Of a stretch of DNA of 64,000 nt, positions 18,280 to 27,257 are shown one piece after another. The translations under genes and the position numbers were made by a program. Under the pieces are notes generated by a model. It had not been told where the DNA came from. It saw only the letters and a list, made by a program, of their open reading frames with translations, and did not search any database. Location: contig NZ_JBEXCV010000025.1 in NCBI RefSeq assembly GCF_040605455.1, forward strand, positions 1-64,000, written 5' to 3'. The first letter of the stretch is position 1. Each line of letters begins with the position of its first letter. Origin of the DNA: Embleya sp040605455 (GTDB taxonomy: Bacteria; Actinomycetota; Actinomycetes; Streptomycetales; Streptomycetaceae).

Positions 18280-19065
18280 ATGGCGGAGGAACCGGACGGA
18301 CGGGTCGCAATCGTCGCCGGAGCGGGCGACGGCATCGGGCGTGCCTGTGCGCTGGCCCTGGCCCGCACCGGCGCGGATCTGGCGCTGGCCGCGCGACGGC
18401 CCGAGCCGTTGCGGCAACTCGCGGACGAGATCCGCGAGCTGACGGGCCGTCGGGTGATCGCAGTACCGACCGACCTGGCCGACCAGGCCGGGTGCCGGGC
18501 ACTGGTGGACACCGCGGCGCGCGAACTCGGCCGGGTGGACGTGGTGGTCAACGTCGCGACGTACAACCCGTCGGGCCGGCTGGAGCAGTTGGACCCGGCG
18601 GAATTTCGGCGGGCGTTCGAGACCAACGTGCTCGGCGTACTGGCCGTCTCGCGTGCCGCGCTGCCGTACATGCGCGCGGTCGGCGGTGGGTCGATCGTGC
18701 AGATCAGCTCGGAGGCGCCGCGCGCGAAACTGGTGAACCTGGGCGCCTACGCGGCGACCAAGGCCGCGATGGAGGTCGCCTCCGGCGTGCTGGCCAAGGA
18801 GGTCGGCCCGGACGGCGTGCGGGTCAACGTGGTCGTCGCGGGCTACACCGACAACGCCAAGCTGGCCGCGTACATCGCCGACATCGCCGCGCGCCGAGAC
18901 GTGCCCGAGGCGGAGGTACGCGCCGAGATGACCAAGTCGTCGGCGCTGCGCCGGATCACCCAACCGGAGGACATCGCGGACGCGGTCGCGTTCCTGGCCT
19001 CCCCCGGGGCCCGGGCCATCACCGGCACGATCACCCCGGTCACCTCGGGCGTCTCCTTCGGCTGA
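18280..19065 (+). CDS. SDR-family oxidoreductase
   Basis: A 261-residue classical short-chain dehydrogenase. The cofactor motif is GAGDGIGRACALALARTGADL. The NAG position is changed to NVAT, catalytic Ser is in VQISSEAPRAK, and Tyr/Lys are in YAATKAAME. The C-terminal EDIADAVAFLASPGARAITG is typical of FabG-like enzymes. The ATG follows GGAGG closely. It is divergent from the Tm-1-like operon, which suggests a joint regulation and perhaps a common catabolic substrate. No inducer or specific substrate can be read from the sequence. Confidence 0.87.
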   Translation: MAEEPDGRVAIVAGAGDGIGRACALALARTGADLALAARRPEPLRQLADEIRELTGRRVIAVPTDLADQAGCRALVDTAARELGRVDVVVNVATYNPSGRLEQLDPAEFRRAFETNVLGVLAVSRAALPYMRAVGGGSIVQISSEAPRAKLVNLGAYAATKAAMEVASGVLAKEVGPDGVRVNVVVAGYTDNAKLAAYIADIAARRDVPEAEVRAEMTKSSALRRITQPEDIADAVAFLASPGARAITGTITPVTSGVSFG

Positions 19066-19130
19066 CCCGCAGGCTCGCGGCGGTTCACGGCGGCCCGCGG
19101 CGGCCGGCACCGCCCGCCGCGAGCGCGCGC

Positions 19131-19660
19131 TCAGTGCAGCTTGAGCGCCAGGAAGAAGTCCACCTTGTCCTCCAGCCGGGGATGTCCGCCGCGATCAGTG
19201 CGAGCACCCCGTCCAGGCCCGCCCCGCCGGCGGCGGCCTGCACCAACCGTCGGTGCCGGTCGACCACCGCCGTCAGGTCGGTCGCCCGTTCCGCGGAGAT
19301 CCGGCGGATCACGAATTCGGTCGGATACGCGAACGAGAGCTCCTCCTCGACCGCGAACAGCGGCAGGTGGTGCCGCGCGCACGCCCGCACCAGATCGACC
19401 GGGATGTCGCCGATCTCGGCCTGCCCGGCGGCCGGCGCGGTGGCCCCGCCCCGGTCAGCACCCGGGCGAAGCGATCCGAGTCCTCCGGCCCCGCACGCCG
19501 GCCCATGCCGGTCAGCACCAGGGCGCCGGCGGTCAGGTATCGACTGGGGTCGTGCAGGTCGGTGGTCATCACGGCCCGCACCGACCGGTCCGGTTCCTCC
19601 GCGCCCACCAACAACCGGATCCCGGGTATGCCGGCACGGCCTGGGCGCACCCGGCGGATC
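19131..19660 (-). pseudogene. pucR: PucR-family purine regulator, disrupted
   Basis: Pieces of a PucR-type activator of purine catabolism read in successive minus frames: first RSVRAVMTTDLHDPSRYLTA then GALVLTGMGRRAG (about 19590-19490), next IPVDLVRACARHHLPLFAVE and FVIRRISAERATDLTAVVDR (about 19410-19240), and last a short DKVDFFLALKLH end with a stop at 19131. The N-terminal ligand-binding domain is thus frameshifted, and the middle plus the C-terminal helix-turn-helix (several hundred residues in intact proteins) is missing. It faces away from the xanthine dehydrogenase genes, the normal PucR position. The regulator is non-functional. Confidence 0.72.
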
Positions 19661-19879
19661 CGTCATACCGGTTCGACGACCGGACGAGCATTTGGAGAAA
19701 AGTACGGGAACAACGCCCACTTGACACGCCTGGGTCATGTCTTTGGTGGGTACTCACAGTGACCCTCGTCTCGGTGTACTGTTTCGCACCCTCCGATCCG
19801 GTCAGGCCCGAAGCGAAGCGCCCCCGCGACGGGTACAAGGACGGTAGGGCCATACGCAAGGCAGAAGGAGACACCCGTC
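19661..19879. promoter_or_regulatory. Promoter region of the xanthine dehydrogenase operon
   Basis: About 220 bases between the broken pucR and the first xanthine dehydrogenase gene. It is locally AT-richer. A TTGACA hexamer occurs near 19722 on the plus strand, but a convincing -10 partner is not clear. A GAAGGAG ribosome-binding site precedes the ATG at 19880. Confidence 0.35.
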
Positions 19880-20764
19880 ATGGAATTCCTGCGGCCCGCG
19901 ACGTGGGAGGAGGCGCTCGCCGTCAAGGCGCAGCACCCGTCCGCGGTCCCGATCGCCGGTGGCACCGACGTGATGGTCGAACTGAACTTCGACCGGCATC
20001 GTCCGGACGCACTGCTCGATCTCAACCGTATCCACGAGCTGCACACGTGGCAGATCGAGGACGACGGCACCGTGTGCCTCGGTGCCTCCGTGCCGTACTC
20101 GAAGATCATCGACGCGCTGCACGACCGGCTCCCGGGCCTGTCACTGGGGGCGCGCACGGTCGGGTCGCCACAGATCCGCAACCGGGGCTCGGTCGGCGGC
20201 AACCTGGGCGGCGCGTCGCCGGCCGGCGACGCGCACCCGCCGCTGCTCGCGTCCGGCGCCACGGTCGAGGCCGCCTCGGTGCGCGGCGCCCGACTGATCC
20301 CGATCGACGACTTCTATGTCGGGGTCAAGCGCAACGCGCTGGAGCCGGACGAGCTGATCCGGACGATCCACATCCCCTCGGCGACCGGACCGCAGCAGTT
20401 CGCCAAGATCGGCACGCGCAACGCGATGGTGATCGCGGTCTGCTCGTTCGCGGTCGCGCTGCACCCGCGGGCCCGCGACGTGCGCACCGGGATCGGCTCC
20501 GCCGCGCCCACCCCGCTCCGGGCGAGCGAGGCCGAGGCGTTCATCCGTGCCGAGCTCGACGACACGGGCCTGTGGACCTCCGGCGGCGAGCTCCCCGTGG
20601 CGACCGCCAAGCGCTTCGGCGAACTGGTGGCGCAGGCCGCCTCACCGATCGACGACGTGCGCGGCTCGGCCGCCTACCGCCGGCATGCGCTGGCCGTGAT
20701 GGCGCGCCGCACCCTGCTCTGGACCTGGAACGACCACCGCGCCACCGGGAGGGCCGCCGCATGA
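19880..20764 (+). CDS. Xanthine dehydrogenase, FAD-binding subunit
   Basis: A 294-residue FAD-binding subunit of the molybdenum hydroxylase family, passing electrons from the iron-sulfur subunit to NAD+. The N-terminal VPIAGGTDVMVELNFDR segment, the LGARTVGSPQIRNRGSVGGN motif that binds the FAD pyrophosphate, and the C-terminal CO-dehydrogenase flavoprotein domain (from about residue 175) are all present. It is the first gene of a three-gene operon. Its stop overlaps the ATG of the iron-sulfur subunit gene (ATGA). Confidence 0.93.
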   Translation: MEFLRPATWEEALAVKAQHPSAVPIAGGTDVMVELNFDRHRPDALLDLNRIHELHTWQIEDDGTVCLGASVPYSKIIDALHDRLPGLSLGARTVGSPQIRNRGSVGGNLGGASPAGDAHPPLLASGATVEAASVRGARLIPIDDFYVGVKRNALEPDELIRTIHIPSATGPQQFAKIGTRNAMVIAVCSFAVALHPRARDVRTGIGSAAPTPLRASEAEAFIRAELDDTGLWTSGGELPVATAKRFGELVAQAASPIDDVRGSAAYRRHALAVMARRTLLWTWNDHRATGRAAA

Positions 20765-21261
20765 GGGTCACATTCACCGTGAACGGCCGCCCGACCGAGG
20801 CGGACGACGTGTGGGAGGGCGAAAGCCTGCTCTACGTGCTGCGCGAGCGGGTCGGGCTGCCCGGTTCCAAGAACGCGTGCGAGCAGGGCGAGTGCGGCTC
20901 CTGCACGGTCTATCTGGACGGCGATCCGGTCTGTTCGTGTCTGGTCGCGGCCGGCCAGGTGCAGGACCGCGAGGTCGGCACCGTCGAGGGCCTGGCCGAC
21001 GGCGACACGCTGGACGCGGTCCAGCAGGCGTTCGTGGACGCGGGCGCCGTGCAGTGCGGATTCTGCACGCCGGGCCTGGTGGTCCAGACGCACGACCTGT
21101 TGAACCGGGCGCACCACCCCTCGGACGCGGAGATCCGCGAGGCGCTCTCCGGCAACCTGTGCCGCTGCACGGGCTACGAGAAGATCATGGACGCGGTCCG
21201 CCTGGCCGCGGCCCGCAAGGCGGACGCCCGCGACGCGGCCTCCACCGGGCTGGAGGGCTGA
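20761..21261 (+). CDS. Xanthine dehydrogenase, 2Fe-2S subunit
   Basis: A 166-residue electron-transfer subunit with two [2Fe-2S] clusters. The plant-type ferredoxin cluster uses cysteines in NACEQGECGSC and SC further on. The second four-helix domain carries the QCGFCTPG and NLCRCTGYEKI motifs. The protein is complete and normal in length for the family. The start codon overlaps the stop of the FAD subunit gene by four bases, and the molybdenum subunit gene begins three bases after its stop, so the three subunits are produced in fixed ratio. Confidence 0.95.
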   Translation: MRVTFTVNGRPTEADDVWEGESLLYVLRERVGLPGSKNACEQGECGSCTVYLDGDPVCSCLVAAGQVQDREVGTVEGLADGDTLDAVQQAFVDAGAVQCGFCTPGLVVQTHDLLNRAHHPSDAEIREALSGNLCRCTGYEKIMDAVRLAAARKADARDAASTGLEG

Positions 21262-21264
21262 GCC

Positions 21265-23631
21265 ATGGCCGGTCCGACCAAGCCGAAGAACCTCCAGGAC
21301 GTGACCGCTCCCGGCCGGGACGGCATCGGCGCCTCACCGCTGCGGCCGGACGGCATCCTCAAGGTCAGGGGCGACTTCGCCTACTCCTCGGACCTGTGGC
21401 ACGAGGACATGCTGTGGGGCATGGCGCTGCGCAGCCCGCACGCGCGGGCCCGGATCCTGTCCCTGGACGTGTCCGCGGCGCTCGCCCAGCCGGGTGTGTA
21501 CGCGGTGCTCACCCACGAGGACATCCCGGGCAGCAAGTACTACGGCCTGGAGATCCAGGACCAGCCGGTGCTCGCCATCGACGAGGTGCGCTTCCACGGC
21601 GAGCCGATCGTGATCGTCGCGGCCGACCATCCCGAGACCGCGCGGCGCGCGATCGCCAAGATCGTGGTCGAGTACGACGTGCTGCCCTCGATCGGGCCGG
21701 TCGAGGCGTTGGACCCGGAGCGGTACGGCTACGTGCACGCCCCCGCCGACTACAAGGCCCACGCCTTCGGCAACATCGTGCACAGCCAGCACATCCACCA
21801 CGGCGACGGGGATTCGGCCGAGGTACGGGCGCTCGCGGACGTGATCGTGCGCGGCGAGTACGAGGTCGGCATGCAGGACCAGGCGTTCCTGGGCCCGGAG
21901 TCCGGTCTCGCGGTGCCGGCCGAGGACGGCGGCATCGACCTGTACATCGCCACCCAGTGGCTGCACGTGGACCGGCAGCAGATGTGCCCGGTGCTGGGCC
22001 TGCCGCCGGAGAAGGTGCGGCTCACCCTGGCCGGCGTCGGCGGTGCGTTCGGCGGGCGCGAGGACATCTCGATGCAGGTGCACGCGTGCCTGCTCGCGCA
22101 GCACACCGGCAAGCCGGTCAAGATCGTCTACAACCGCGAGGAGTCGTTCTTCGGCCACGTGCACCGCCACCCCGCGACGATGGTGTTCGAGCACGGTGCC
22201 ACCCGGGACGGCAGGCTGGTCTTCGTCAAGGCCGAGATCGTGCTGGACGGCGGCGCCTACGCGTCCGCGTCGCCCGCGGTGGTCGGCAACGCGGCCTCGC
22301 TGGGCATCGGTCCGTACGTGATCCCTCATGCGGTGGTCGACTCGACCGCGGTGTACACCAACAACCCGCCGTGCGGCGCGATGCGCGGCTTCGGCGCGGT
22401 GCAGATGTGCTTCGGCTACGAGACGCAGATGGACCGACTGGCCGCCGAACTTGACCTGGATCCGGTCGAGTTGCGCCGGATGAACGCGATGGAGCAGGGC
22501 TCGGTACTGCCCACCGGACAGGCCGTGGACGCCCCGGCGCCGGTGGCCGAGCTGCTCCGGCGGGTCAAGGCGATGCCGCTGCCGGAGGCGGAGAACTGGC
22601 TCACGGCGGACGGGCCGGACGTGCGCGAGCTGCCCGGCGGGCTGTCCAACACCACGCACGGCGAAGGCGTCGTGCGCGGTATCGGCTACGCGGTGGGCAT
22701 CAAGAACGTCGGCTTCTCCGAGGGTTTCGACGATTACTCGACCGCGCGGGTCCGGCTCGAGGTGATCAATGGCGCGCCGGTCGCGCTGGTGCACACCGCG
22801 ATGGCCGAGGTCGGGCAGGGCGGGATCACCGTGCACGCGCAGATCGTGCGCACCGAGTTGGGTGTGGACCAGGTGACCATCGCGCCGGCGGACACCCGGG
22901 TGGGCTCGGCCGGTTCGACGTCCGCGTCCCGGCAGACGTACATGACCGGCGGCGCGGTGAAGCAGGCGGCCGAGGCGGTGCGCACCGTGCTGCTCGCTCG
23001 GGGTCGGGACCGGTACGGCTGGGCGCCCGCGTTCGCGGCGGGCCTGCGTCTGTCCGGCGGCAAGGTGCTCACCGCCGCGGGCGAGGTGGTCGCCGACCTG
23101 GTGGACCTGCTCGGCGACGAACCGGTGGACGAGACGACCGAGTTCCGCCACCGCCCGACCCAGGCGTTCGACAAGGTCACCGGACAGGGCTTCGGACACG
23201 TCCAGTACACGTTCTGCGCGCACCGCGCGGTCGTGGACGTGGATGTGGAACTGGGCCTGGTCAAGGTGGTCGAACTGGCCGCCGCGCAGGACGTCGGCAA
23301 GGCGATCAATCCGCTCGCCGTGGTCGGCCAGATCCATGGCGGCAGCACCCAGGGGTTGGGTTTGGCGGTGATGGAGGAGATCATCGTCCGGGACGGCAAG
23401 GTTCGGAACCCGTCCTTCACGGACTACCTGATCCCCACCATTCTCGACACCCCGCCGATGCCGGTGGACGTGCTCGAACTGGCCGATCCCAACGCGCCTT
23501 ACGGCCTGCGCGGGGCCGGCGAGGCACCCACTCTCTCCTCCACGCCGGCCATCGTCGCGGCGATCCGCGCGGCGACCGGCCTACCGCTGAACCGGGTACC
23601 GGTTCGGCCGGAACACCTCACCGAGACCTGA
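21265..23631 (+). CDS. Xanthine dehydrogenase, molybdopterin-binding subunit
   Basis: A 788-residue catalytic subunit binding the molybdenum cofactor and oxidising hypoxanthine/xanthine to urate. The a/b hammerhead domain covers roughly residues 20-130 and the two Mo-cofactor domains the rest. Visible motifs are GVGGAFGGRED and GSAGSTSASRQTYM (cofactor contacts) and, near the C-terminus, GLRGAGEAPTLSSTPA, whose Glu is the expected catalytic base. No gene for an XdhC-type maturation factor follows directly. The assignment to xanthine rather than another purine or aldehyde rests on the surrounding allantoin genes. Confidence 0.92.
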   Translation: MAGPTKPKNLQDVTAPGRDGIGASPLRPDGILKVRGDFAYSSDLWHEDMLWGMALRSPHARARILSLDVSAALAQPGVYAVLTHEDIPGSKYYGLEIQDQPVLAIDEVRFHGEPIVIVAADHPETARRAIAKIVVEYDVLPSIGPVEALDPERYGYVHAPADYKAHAFGNIVHSQHIHHGDGDSAEVRALADVIVRGEYEVGMQDQAFLGPESGLAVPAEDGGIDLYIATQWLHVDRQQMCPVLGLPPEKVRLTLAGVGGAFGGREDISMQVHACLLAQHTGKPVKIVYNREESFFGHVHRHPATMVFEHGATRDGRLVFVKAEIVLDGGAYASASPAVVGNAASLGIGPYVIPHAVVDSTAVYTNNPPCGAMRGFGAVQMCFGYETQMDRLAAELDLDPVELRRMNAMEQGSVLPTGQAVDAPAPVAELLRRVKAMPLPEAENWLTADGPDVRELPGGLSNTTHGEGVVRGIGYAVGIKNVGFSEGFDDYSTARVRLEVINGAPVALVHTAMAEVGQGGITVHAQIVRTELGVDQVTIAPADTRVGSAGSTSASRQTYMTGGAVKQAAEAVRTVLLARGRDRYGWAPAFAAGLRLSGGKVLTAAGEVVADLVDLLGDEPVDETTEFRHRPTQAFDKVTGQGFGHVQYTFCAHRAVVDVDVELGLVKVVELAAAQDVGKAINPLAVVGQIHGGSTQGLGLAVMEEIIVRDGKVRNPSFTDYLIPTILDTPPMPVDVLELADPNAPYGLRGAGEAPTLSSTPAIVAAIRAATGLPLNRVPVRPEHLTET

Positions 23632-24004
23632 GACACCGTCAGTTCCGGTTTCCAGAACCGCGGAGGTCGACGTACAACCGACCATCGGGGACGCGCTTGG
23701 ACGATATTCCCGGAAGTCCCGGAAAATTCCGAACGCGTCGACCCGGATTCCCGTCCGCCACCGGGTGTGGTCATCCCTATCGGCTCCTATTCGGGTTTCG
23801 GTGGCGGCAGATGCGCGACACCACGCTCGAAGAAGATTTCCATCTCCTCGACATTCCGGTAAAGCGCCTCGGCAAATGCGGTGGCTTTGGCGTGGGCGAT
23901 GGTCACACCGCCGGGCAAATGCGGACGCGTAGGTGCCGGTGAGATCGCGACCAATAATCGCCACACCAACACGCTCGACGACGCGCCCGCGGTGGATACG
24001 TCGT
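23632..24004. other. Intergenic region, doubtful small minus-strand ORF
   Basis: About 370 bases between the dehydrogenase operon and csbD. A 61-codon minus-strand frame (23972-23787) encodes a segment FAEALYRNVEEMEIFFERGV that looks more protein-like than its surroundings, in a locally AT-rich stretch. It has no recognisable domain or good ribosome-binding site and may be a gene remnant. Nothing else is supported here. Confidence 0.35.
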
Positions 24005-24032
24005 GAGGCCCCCGGCTTGAGCCGGGGGCCTC
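24005..24032 (-). terminator. Terminator after csbD
   Basis: A perfect 12-base-pair GC stem with a four-base loop, about 25 bases beyond the csbD stop codon. Confidence 0.75.
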
Positions 24033-24057
24033 ATGGGGCGCTGGAGTGAGCAGGGGG

Positions 24058-24267
24058 TCAGTCGCGCTTCATCGACCCCTTGATCTTGTTGATCGCCTCG
24101 TTGGCCTTGTCCTTGGCGCCCGCGGCGGCTTCCTTGGCCTTGGCCGAGCCCTGGTCCTGCTGACCCTCGTCGCGCAGATCCTCGTTGCCGGTCGCCTCGC
24201 CGAGCTTCTCCTTGGCCTTGCCGCCGGCGTCCTGGGCCTTGTTGCGGATGTTGTCGTCGATGCCCAT
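24058..24267 (-). CDS. CsbD-family stress protein
   Basis: A 69-residue, very hydrophilic, Lys/Glu/Asp/Ala-rich protein of the CsbD family. The N-terminal MGIDDNIRNKAQDAGGKAKE and the repeated KAKE/KLGEATGN pattern are typical. Family members are general-stress proteins under alternative sigma factors in many bacteria and have no known enzymatic function. The internal ATG at 24267 is chosen over upstream codons because the family starts there. Confidence 0.87.
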   Translation of the reverse strand: MGIDDNIRNKAQDAGGKAKEKLGEATGNEDLRDEGQQDQGSAKAKEAAAGAKDKANEAINKIKGSMKRD

Positions 24268-24383
24268 GTCTCGGGTCTCCTGTCGCGATTGACCGCGCGC
24301 GTCCGTTGATCGCGCGACGTCCAACCCGACCTATAACCGCAAACGACCCATTCGACACACTTTCGTGATCTTCATGACCTTTG

Positions 24384-25796
24384 TCACCTGGCCCGGGAGA
24401 TCTCCACGTTCTCCAGCACGCCCAGCGCGTCGGGCACCAGCACCGCCGCCGAGTAGTACGCCGTGACCAGGTAGGAGATCAGCGCCTGCTCGTTGATACC
24501 CATGAAACGCACCGACAGGCCGGGCTGGTACTCGTCCGGCAGGCCGGTCTGGTGCAGACCCACCACGCCCTGGTCGTCCTCACCCGTACGCAACACCAGG
24601 ATCGAACTGGTGCGCGCCTCGGAGATCGGGATCTTGTTGCACGGGAAGATCGGTACGCCGCGCCAGGCCGGAATCTGGTTGCCGCCCACGTCGACCGTGG
24701 TCGGGTACAGGCCGAGCCGGCTGCACTCGCGGCCGAACGCGGCGATGGTGCGCGGGTGGGCCAGGAACAACCGGGAGCCGCGGCGGCGACTGAGCAGCTC
24801 GTCCATGTCGTCCGGCGTCGGCGGGCCGGCCTGGGCCTGGATGCGCTGCTCGTAGTCCGCGTTGTGCAGCAGACCGAACTCGGGATTGTTGATCAGCTCG
24901 TGTTCCTGCCGCTCGCGCAACGCCTCGATGGTCAGTCGCAGCTGCTGCTCGATCTGATCCATCGGCTGGTTGTACAGGTCGGCAACTCGGCTGTGCACCC
25001 GCAGCACGGTCTGCGCCGCGCTCAACTCGTACTCACGCGGCTTGAGTTCGTAGTCCACGAAGCTGCCCGGCAGTACCGCCTCGCCGTGGTGGCCGGCGGA
25101 CATCGGGATCTCCGCCTCGCCCTTCGCGTTCTGCGGGCGGCTGCTGCCCTCGGCGTATTCCGCGAGGTGCTCGCGCAGGCTGTCGGCGTGCAGGCCGTCG
25201 AAGGCGTCCCTGGCCAGCTCCAGCACGATCACCGAAGTGGCCGCCGTGGCCGTGTACCCCCACGACGATTGACGGTCGACGAGCATCTTCTCGCCGAAGT
25301 GGTCGCCGTCGCCATGCAGCCCGAGCGAGGTGCGATCGCCGTAGGGACCCACCCCGGATTTGGCGATCTTGCCGTGCACGACCAGGACCACCCGGTCGTT
25401 CGGCTCACCCATCGTCGCGAGCGTCTCCCCCGCCGCGTACTCCCGGCGCACGAAGCGGTCCGCCAGCGCGCGCAGCACCTCGTCGTCCGCGAACCCGCGC
25501 AGCGGGGCCAGCTCGCCCAACTCGGCCGGAATCACCCGGACTTCGGACCCGGTCTGGACGAACTGCACGCGCCCGTCGCCGACCCGGTAACTCAACCGCC
25601 GGTTGACCCGGTACGTACCACCCGACACCTGGACCCACGGCAACATCTTGAGCAGCCACCGCGACGTGATGTCCTGCATCTGCGGGACGGTCTTGGTGGT
25701 GGTCGCGAGATTTCGCGCCGCTGCCGTCGCAAGACTCGAACGAGCCTGCGTGTCCTGGGCTTCACTTTCCGTGCCGGCCCCAGCATCGATCGACAA
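24384..25796 (-). CDS. Family 2B encapsulin shell protein
   Basis: A 470-residue HK97-fold nanocompartment shell protein with an inserted cyclic-nucleotide-binding-like domain, the mark of family 2B. The shell fold begins near residue 35 (VPQMQDITSRWLLKMLPW). The insertion occupies about residues 97-210, with the jelly-roll segments YAAGETLATMGEPNDRV and GDHFGEKMLVDRQSSWGYT. The shell resumes with ELSAAQTVLRVHSRVADLYN and ends in the P-domain/A-domain-like ARTSSILVLRTGEDDQGVVG and RFMGINEQALISYLVTAYYS. It starts with TTG at 25796 behind a GGGGAGG site. Known family 2B shells enclose terpene cyclases or polyprenyl transferases; no such cargo gene is adjacent. Neighbours are csbD and allantoicase. 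Confidence 0.93.
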   Translation of the reverse strand: MSIDAGAGTESEAQDTQARSSLATAAARNLATTTKTVPQMQDITSRWLLKMLPWVQVSGGTYRVNRRLSYRVGDGRVQFVQTGSEVRVIPAELGELAPLRGFADDEVLRALADRFVRREYAAGETLATMGEPNDRVVLVVHGKIAKSGVGPYGDRTSLGLHGDGDHFGEKMLVDRQSSWGYTATAATSVIVLELARDAFDGLHADSLREHLAEYAEGSSRPQNAKGEAEIPMSAGHHGEAVLPGSFVDYELKPREYELSAAQTVLRVHSRVADLYNQPMDQIEQQLRLTIEALRERQEHELINNPEFGLLHNADYEQRIQAQAGPPTPDDMDELLSRRRGSRLFLAHPRTIAAFGRECSRLGLYPTTVDVGGNQIPAWRGVPIFPCNKIPISEARTSSILVLRTGEDDQGVVGLHQTGLPDEYQPGLSVRFMGINEQALISYLVTAYYSAAVLVPDALGVLENVEISRAR

Positions 25797-25965
25797 CGAT
25801 TCCGCCTCCCCTGGATGAACCGGCCCGCTCCCCTGGCTGAACCGGTGTGCGCGAACAATCGTTGCCGGTGCGGAGGCAGCCGGCCATTACCCGATCGGGT
25901 GAGACTGGACGGGCGTGGAAGTGGCTATGTACGTACGGTCGCCTGTGCGGTTCACGCCCGGGCAC

Positions 25966-26005
25966 CTGCTCGGGTGTCTGCTCGGGTGTCTGCTCGGGTG
26001 TCTGC
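25966..26005. repeat. Three and a third copies of a 12-bp repeat
   Basis: The unit ctgctcgggtgt is repeated without mismatch in the 260-base gap between the encapsulin start and the allantoicase stop. It lies in the probable upstream region of the encapsulin gene. Such a perfect array suggests recent slippage. Confidence 0.85.
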
Positions 26006-26056
26006 CGAACGGCCGAGCGCGCGCGCCCCGGCATCCGAGGACGTCGAAGCGCGCGC

Positions 26057-27166
26057 CTACCCGGCCTGATCGGGCTTCGAAAAGTTCTTCGCTGCGGCCT
26101 GTGGCCCGCGGGCTCGGGCGTCCCGGAGGTCCGGGGTGTGGAAACGGTTCCGAAGAGCCGTCAGGCCGGCCTCGGTCAGCCGGCCCGGCAGCCGCAGTCG
26201 GGCCACCCCACCGTCCGGAAAGACCTCGATGCGGACGTGCGTGACGGGCCGCACGTCGGTGAGCCGGAAGCGGTGCCGGGTGTCCGGTTGGACCCGGGTG
26301 CGTGGCAGCAGTTCGAACCACGCGTTCGGGTCCTCGTCCGCGTCGCTGCCGACGAGCGCGACCCACCCCGGCGCATTGCCCAGGTAGTTGTCGATGTCGA
26401 TCTCCGCGGCCAGGATCTCGGCCCGCCCGACCAGGCGCACCCGCACCCAGTCGTGCCCGTCGTCGCGCCGGCGCCGGGTCTCCCAGCCCTCGCCCATCAC
26501 CCGCGAGCGGCCCGGCGCGTTGAGGTTGTGCGGCGAGGAGAAGTAGCGGTCGCTGGCCGCCTCGGCCACCGCGCCGTATTCCTGCGCGGCCAGGTCCACG
26601 GTGAGCCCGTCCAGCCAGGCCGGGTCCGGCACCGCCTCGCCGTACACGCGCAGCCGGGCCACGCCGCCGTCCGGGAAGATGTTCAGCCGTACGTGGGTGA
26701 ACCGCTGTGCGGCGGTGACCGCGAACGGGTGCGCCGTATCGCCCTTCAGGTCGGTGCGCGCGACGATCGTGGTCCATCGCACGGCCGGGTCGAGCAGTTC
26801 CTCCACCGAGGGGGTGCCGGGTACGGCCGCGGCCTCCACCGAGGCGCTCGGCGGGTGGTTGCCGGTGAAGAACGCGGTGTCCACCACGATCCCGCGCAGC
26901 ACACCGGGCACGCCGAGCCGAATGATCGCCCAGTCGTGCGCGTCCGCCTCGGGATGCGGGTGCTCGGCCGAGGCGCCGCGCCGGCGGCGGGTCTCCCAAC
27001 CGTCCATGATCTGGCCCTTGGGCCCGAACGTATGCGGGGTGAACACCGGCGGTTCGGCACTGACCAGGTTCTCCTTCTCGGCGAACCACTCGTCGTTGGC
27101 GGCCACCACGCCGGCTCCGAGGGCGCGTGCGGCGAGGTTGACGTATTCGGTGAAATCGGTGCTCAC
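26057..27166 (-). CDS. alc: Allantoicase
   Basis: A 369-residue allantoicase, hydrolysing allantoate to ureidoglycolate and urea. It contains two tandem homologous jelly-roll domains, each with the signature IMDGWETRRRR/VMGEGWETRRRR followed by DWAIIRLG/DWVRVRLVG and an FPDGGVARLR strand. Both repeats are intact. GTG at 27166 follows a strong AGGAGAAGGAG site. It is downstream of allantoinase (91-base gap, same strand), giving an allB-alc operon. Ureidoglycolate would next yield glyoxylate, which the nearby malate synthase could use. Confidence 0.93.
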   Translation of the reverse strand: MSTDFTEYVNLAARALGAGVVAANDEWFAEKENLVSAEPPVFTPHTFGPKGQIMDGWETRRRRGASAEHPHPEADAHDWAIIRLGVPGVLRGIVVDTAFFTGNHPPSASVEAAAVPGTPSVEELLDPAVRWTTIVARTDLKGDTAHPFAVTAAQRFTHVRLNIFPDGGVARLRVYGEAVPDPAWLDGLTVDLAAQEYGAVAEAASDRYFSSPHNLNAPGRSRVMGEGWETRRRRDDGHDWVRVRLVGRAEILAAEIDIDNYLGNAPGWVALVGSDADEDPNAWFELLPRTRVQPDTRHRFRLTDVRPVTHVRIEVFPDGGVARLRLPGRLTEAGLTALRNRFHTPDLRDARARGPQAAAKNFSKPDQAG

Positions 27167-27257
27167 GGTTGATCTCCTTCTCCTGAGCGGGAGTTGGCGT
27201 GACTCGGCGACGACTCGCAAGAGTGGGGGCGGGCCGTGGCCGCGCACCCCGCGGTGA

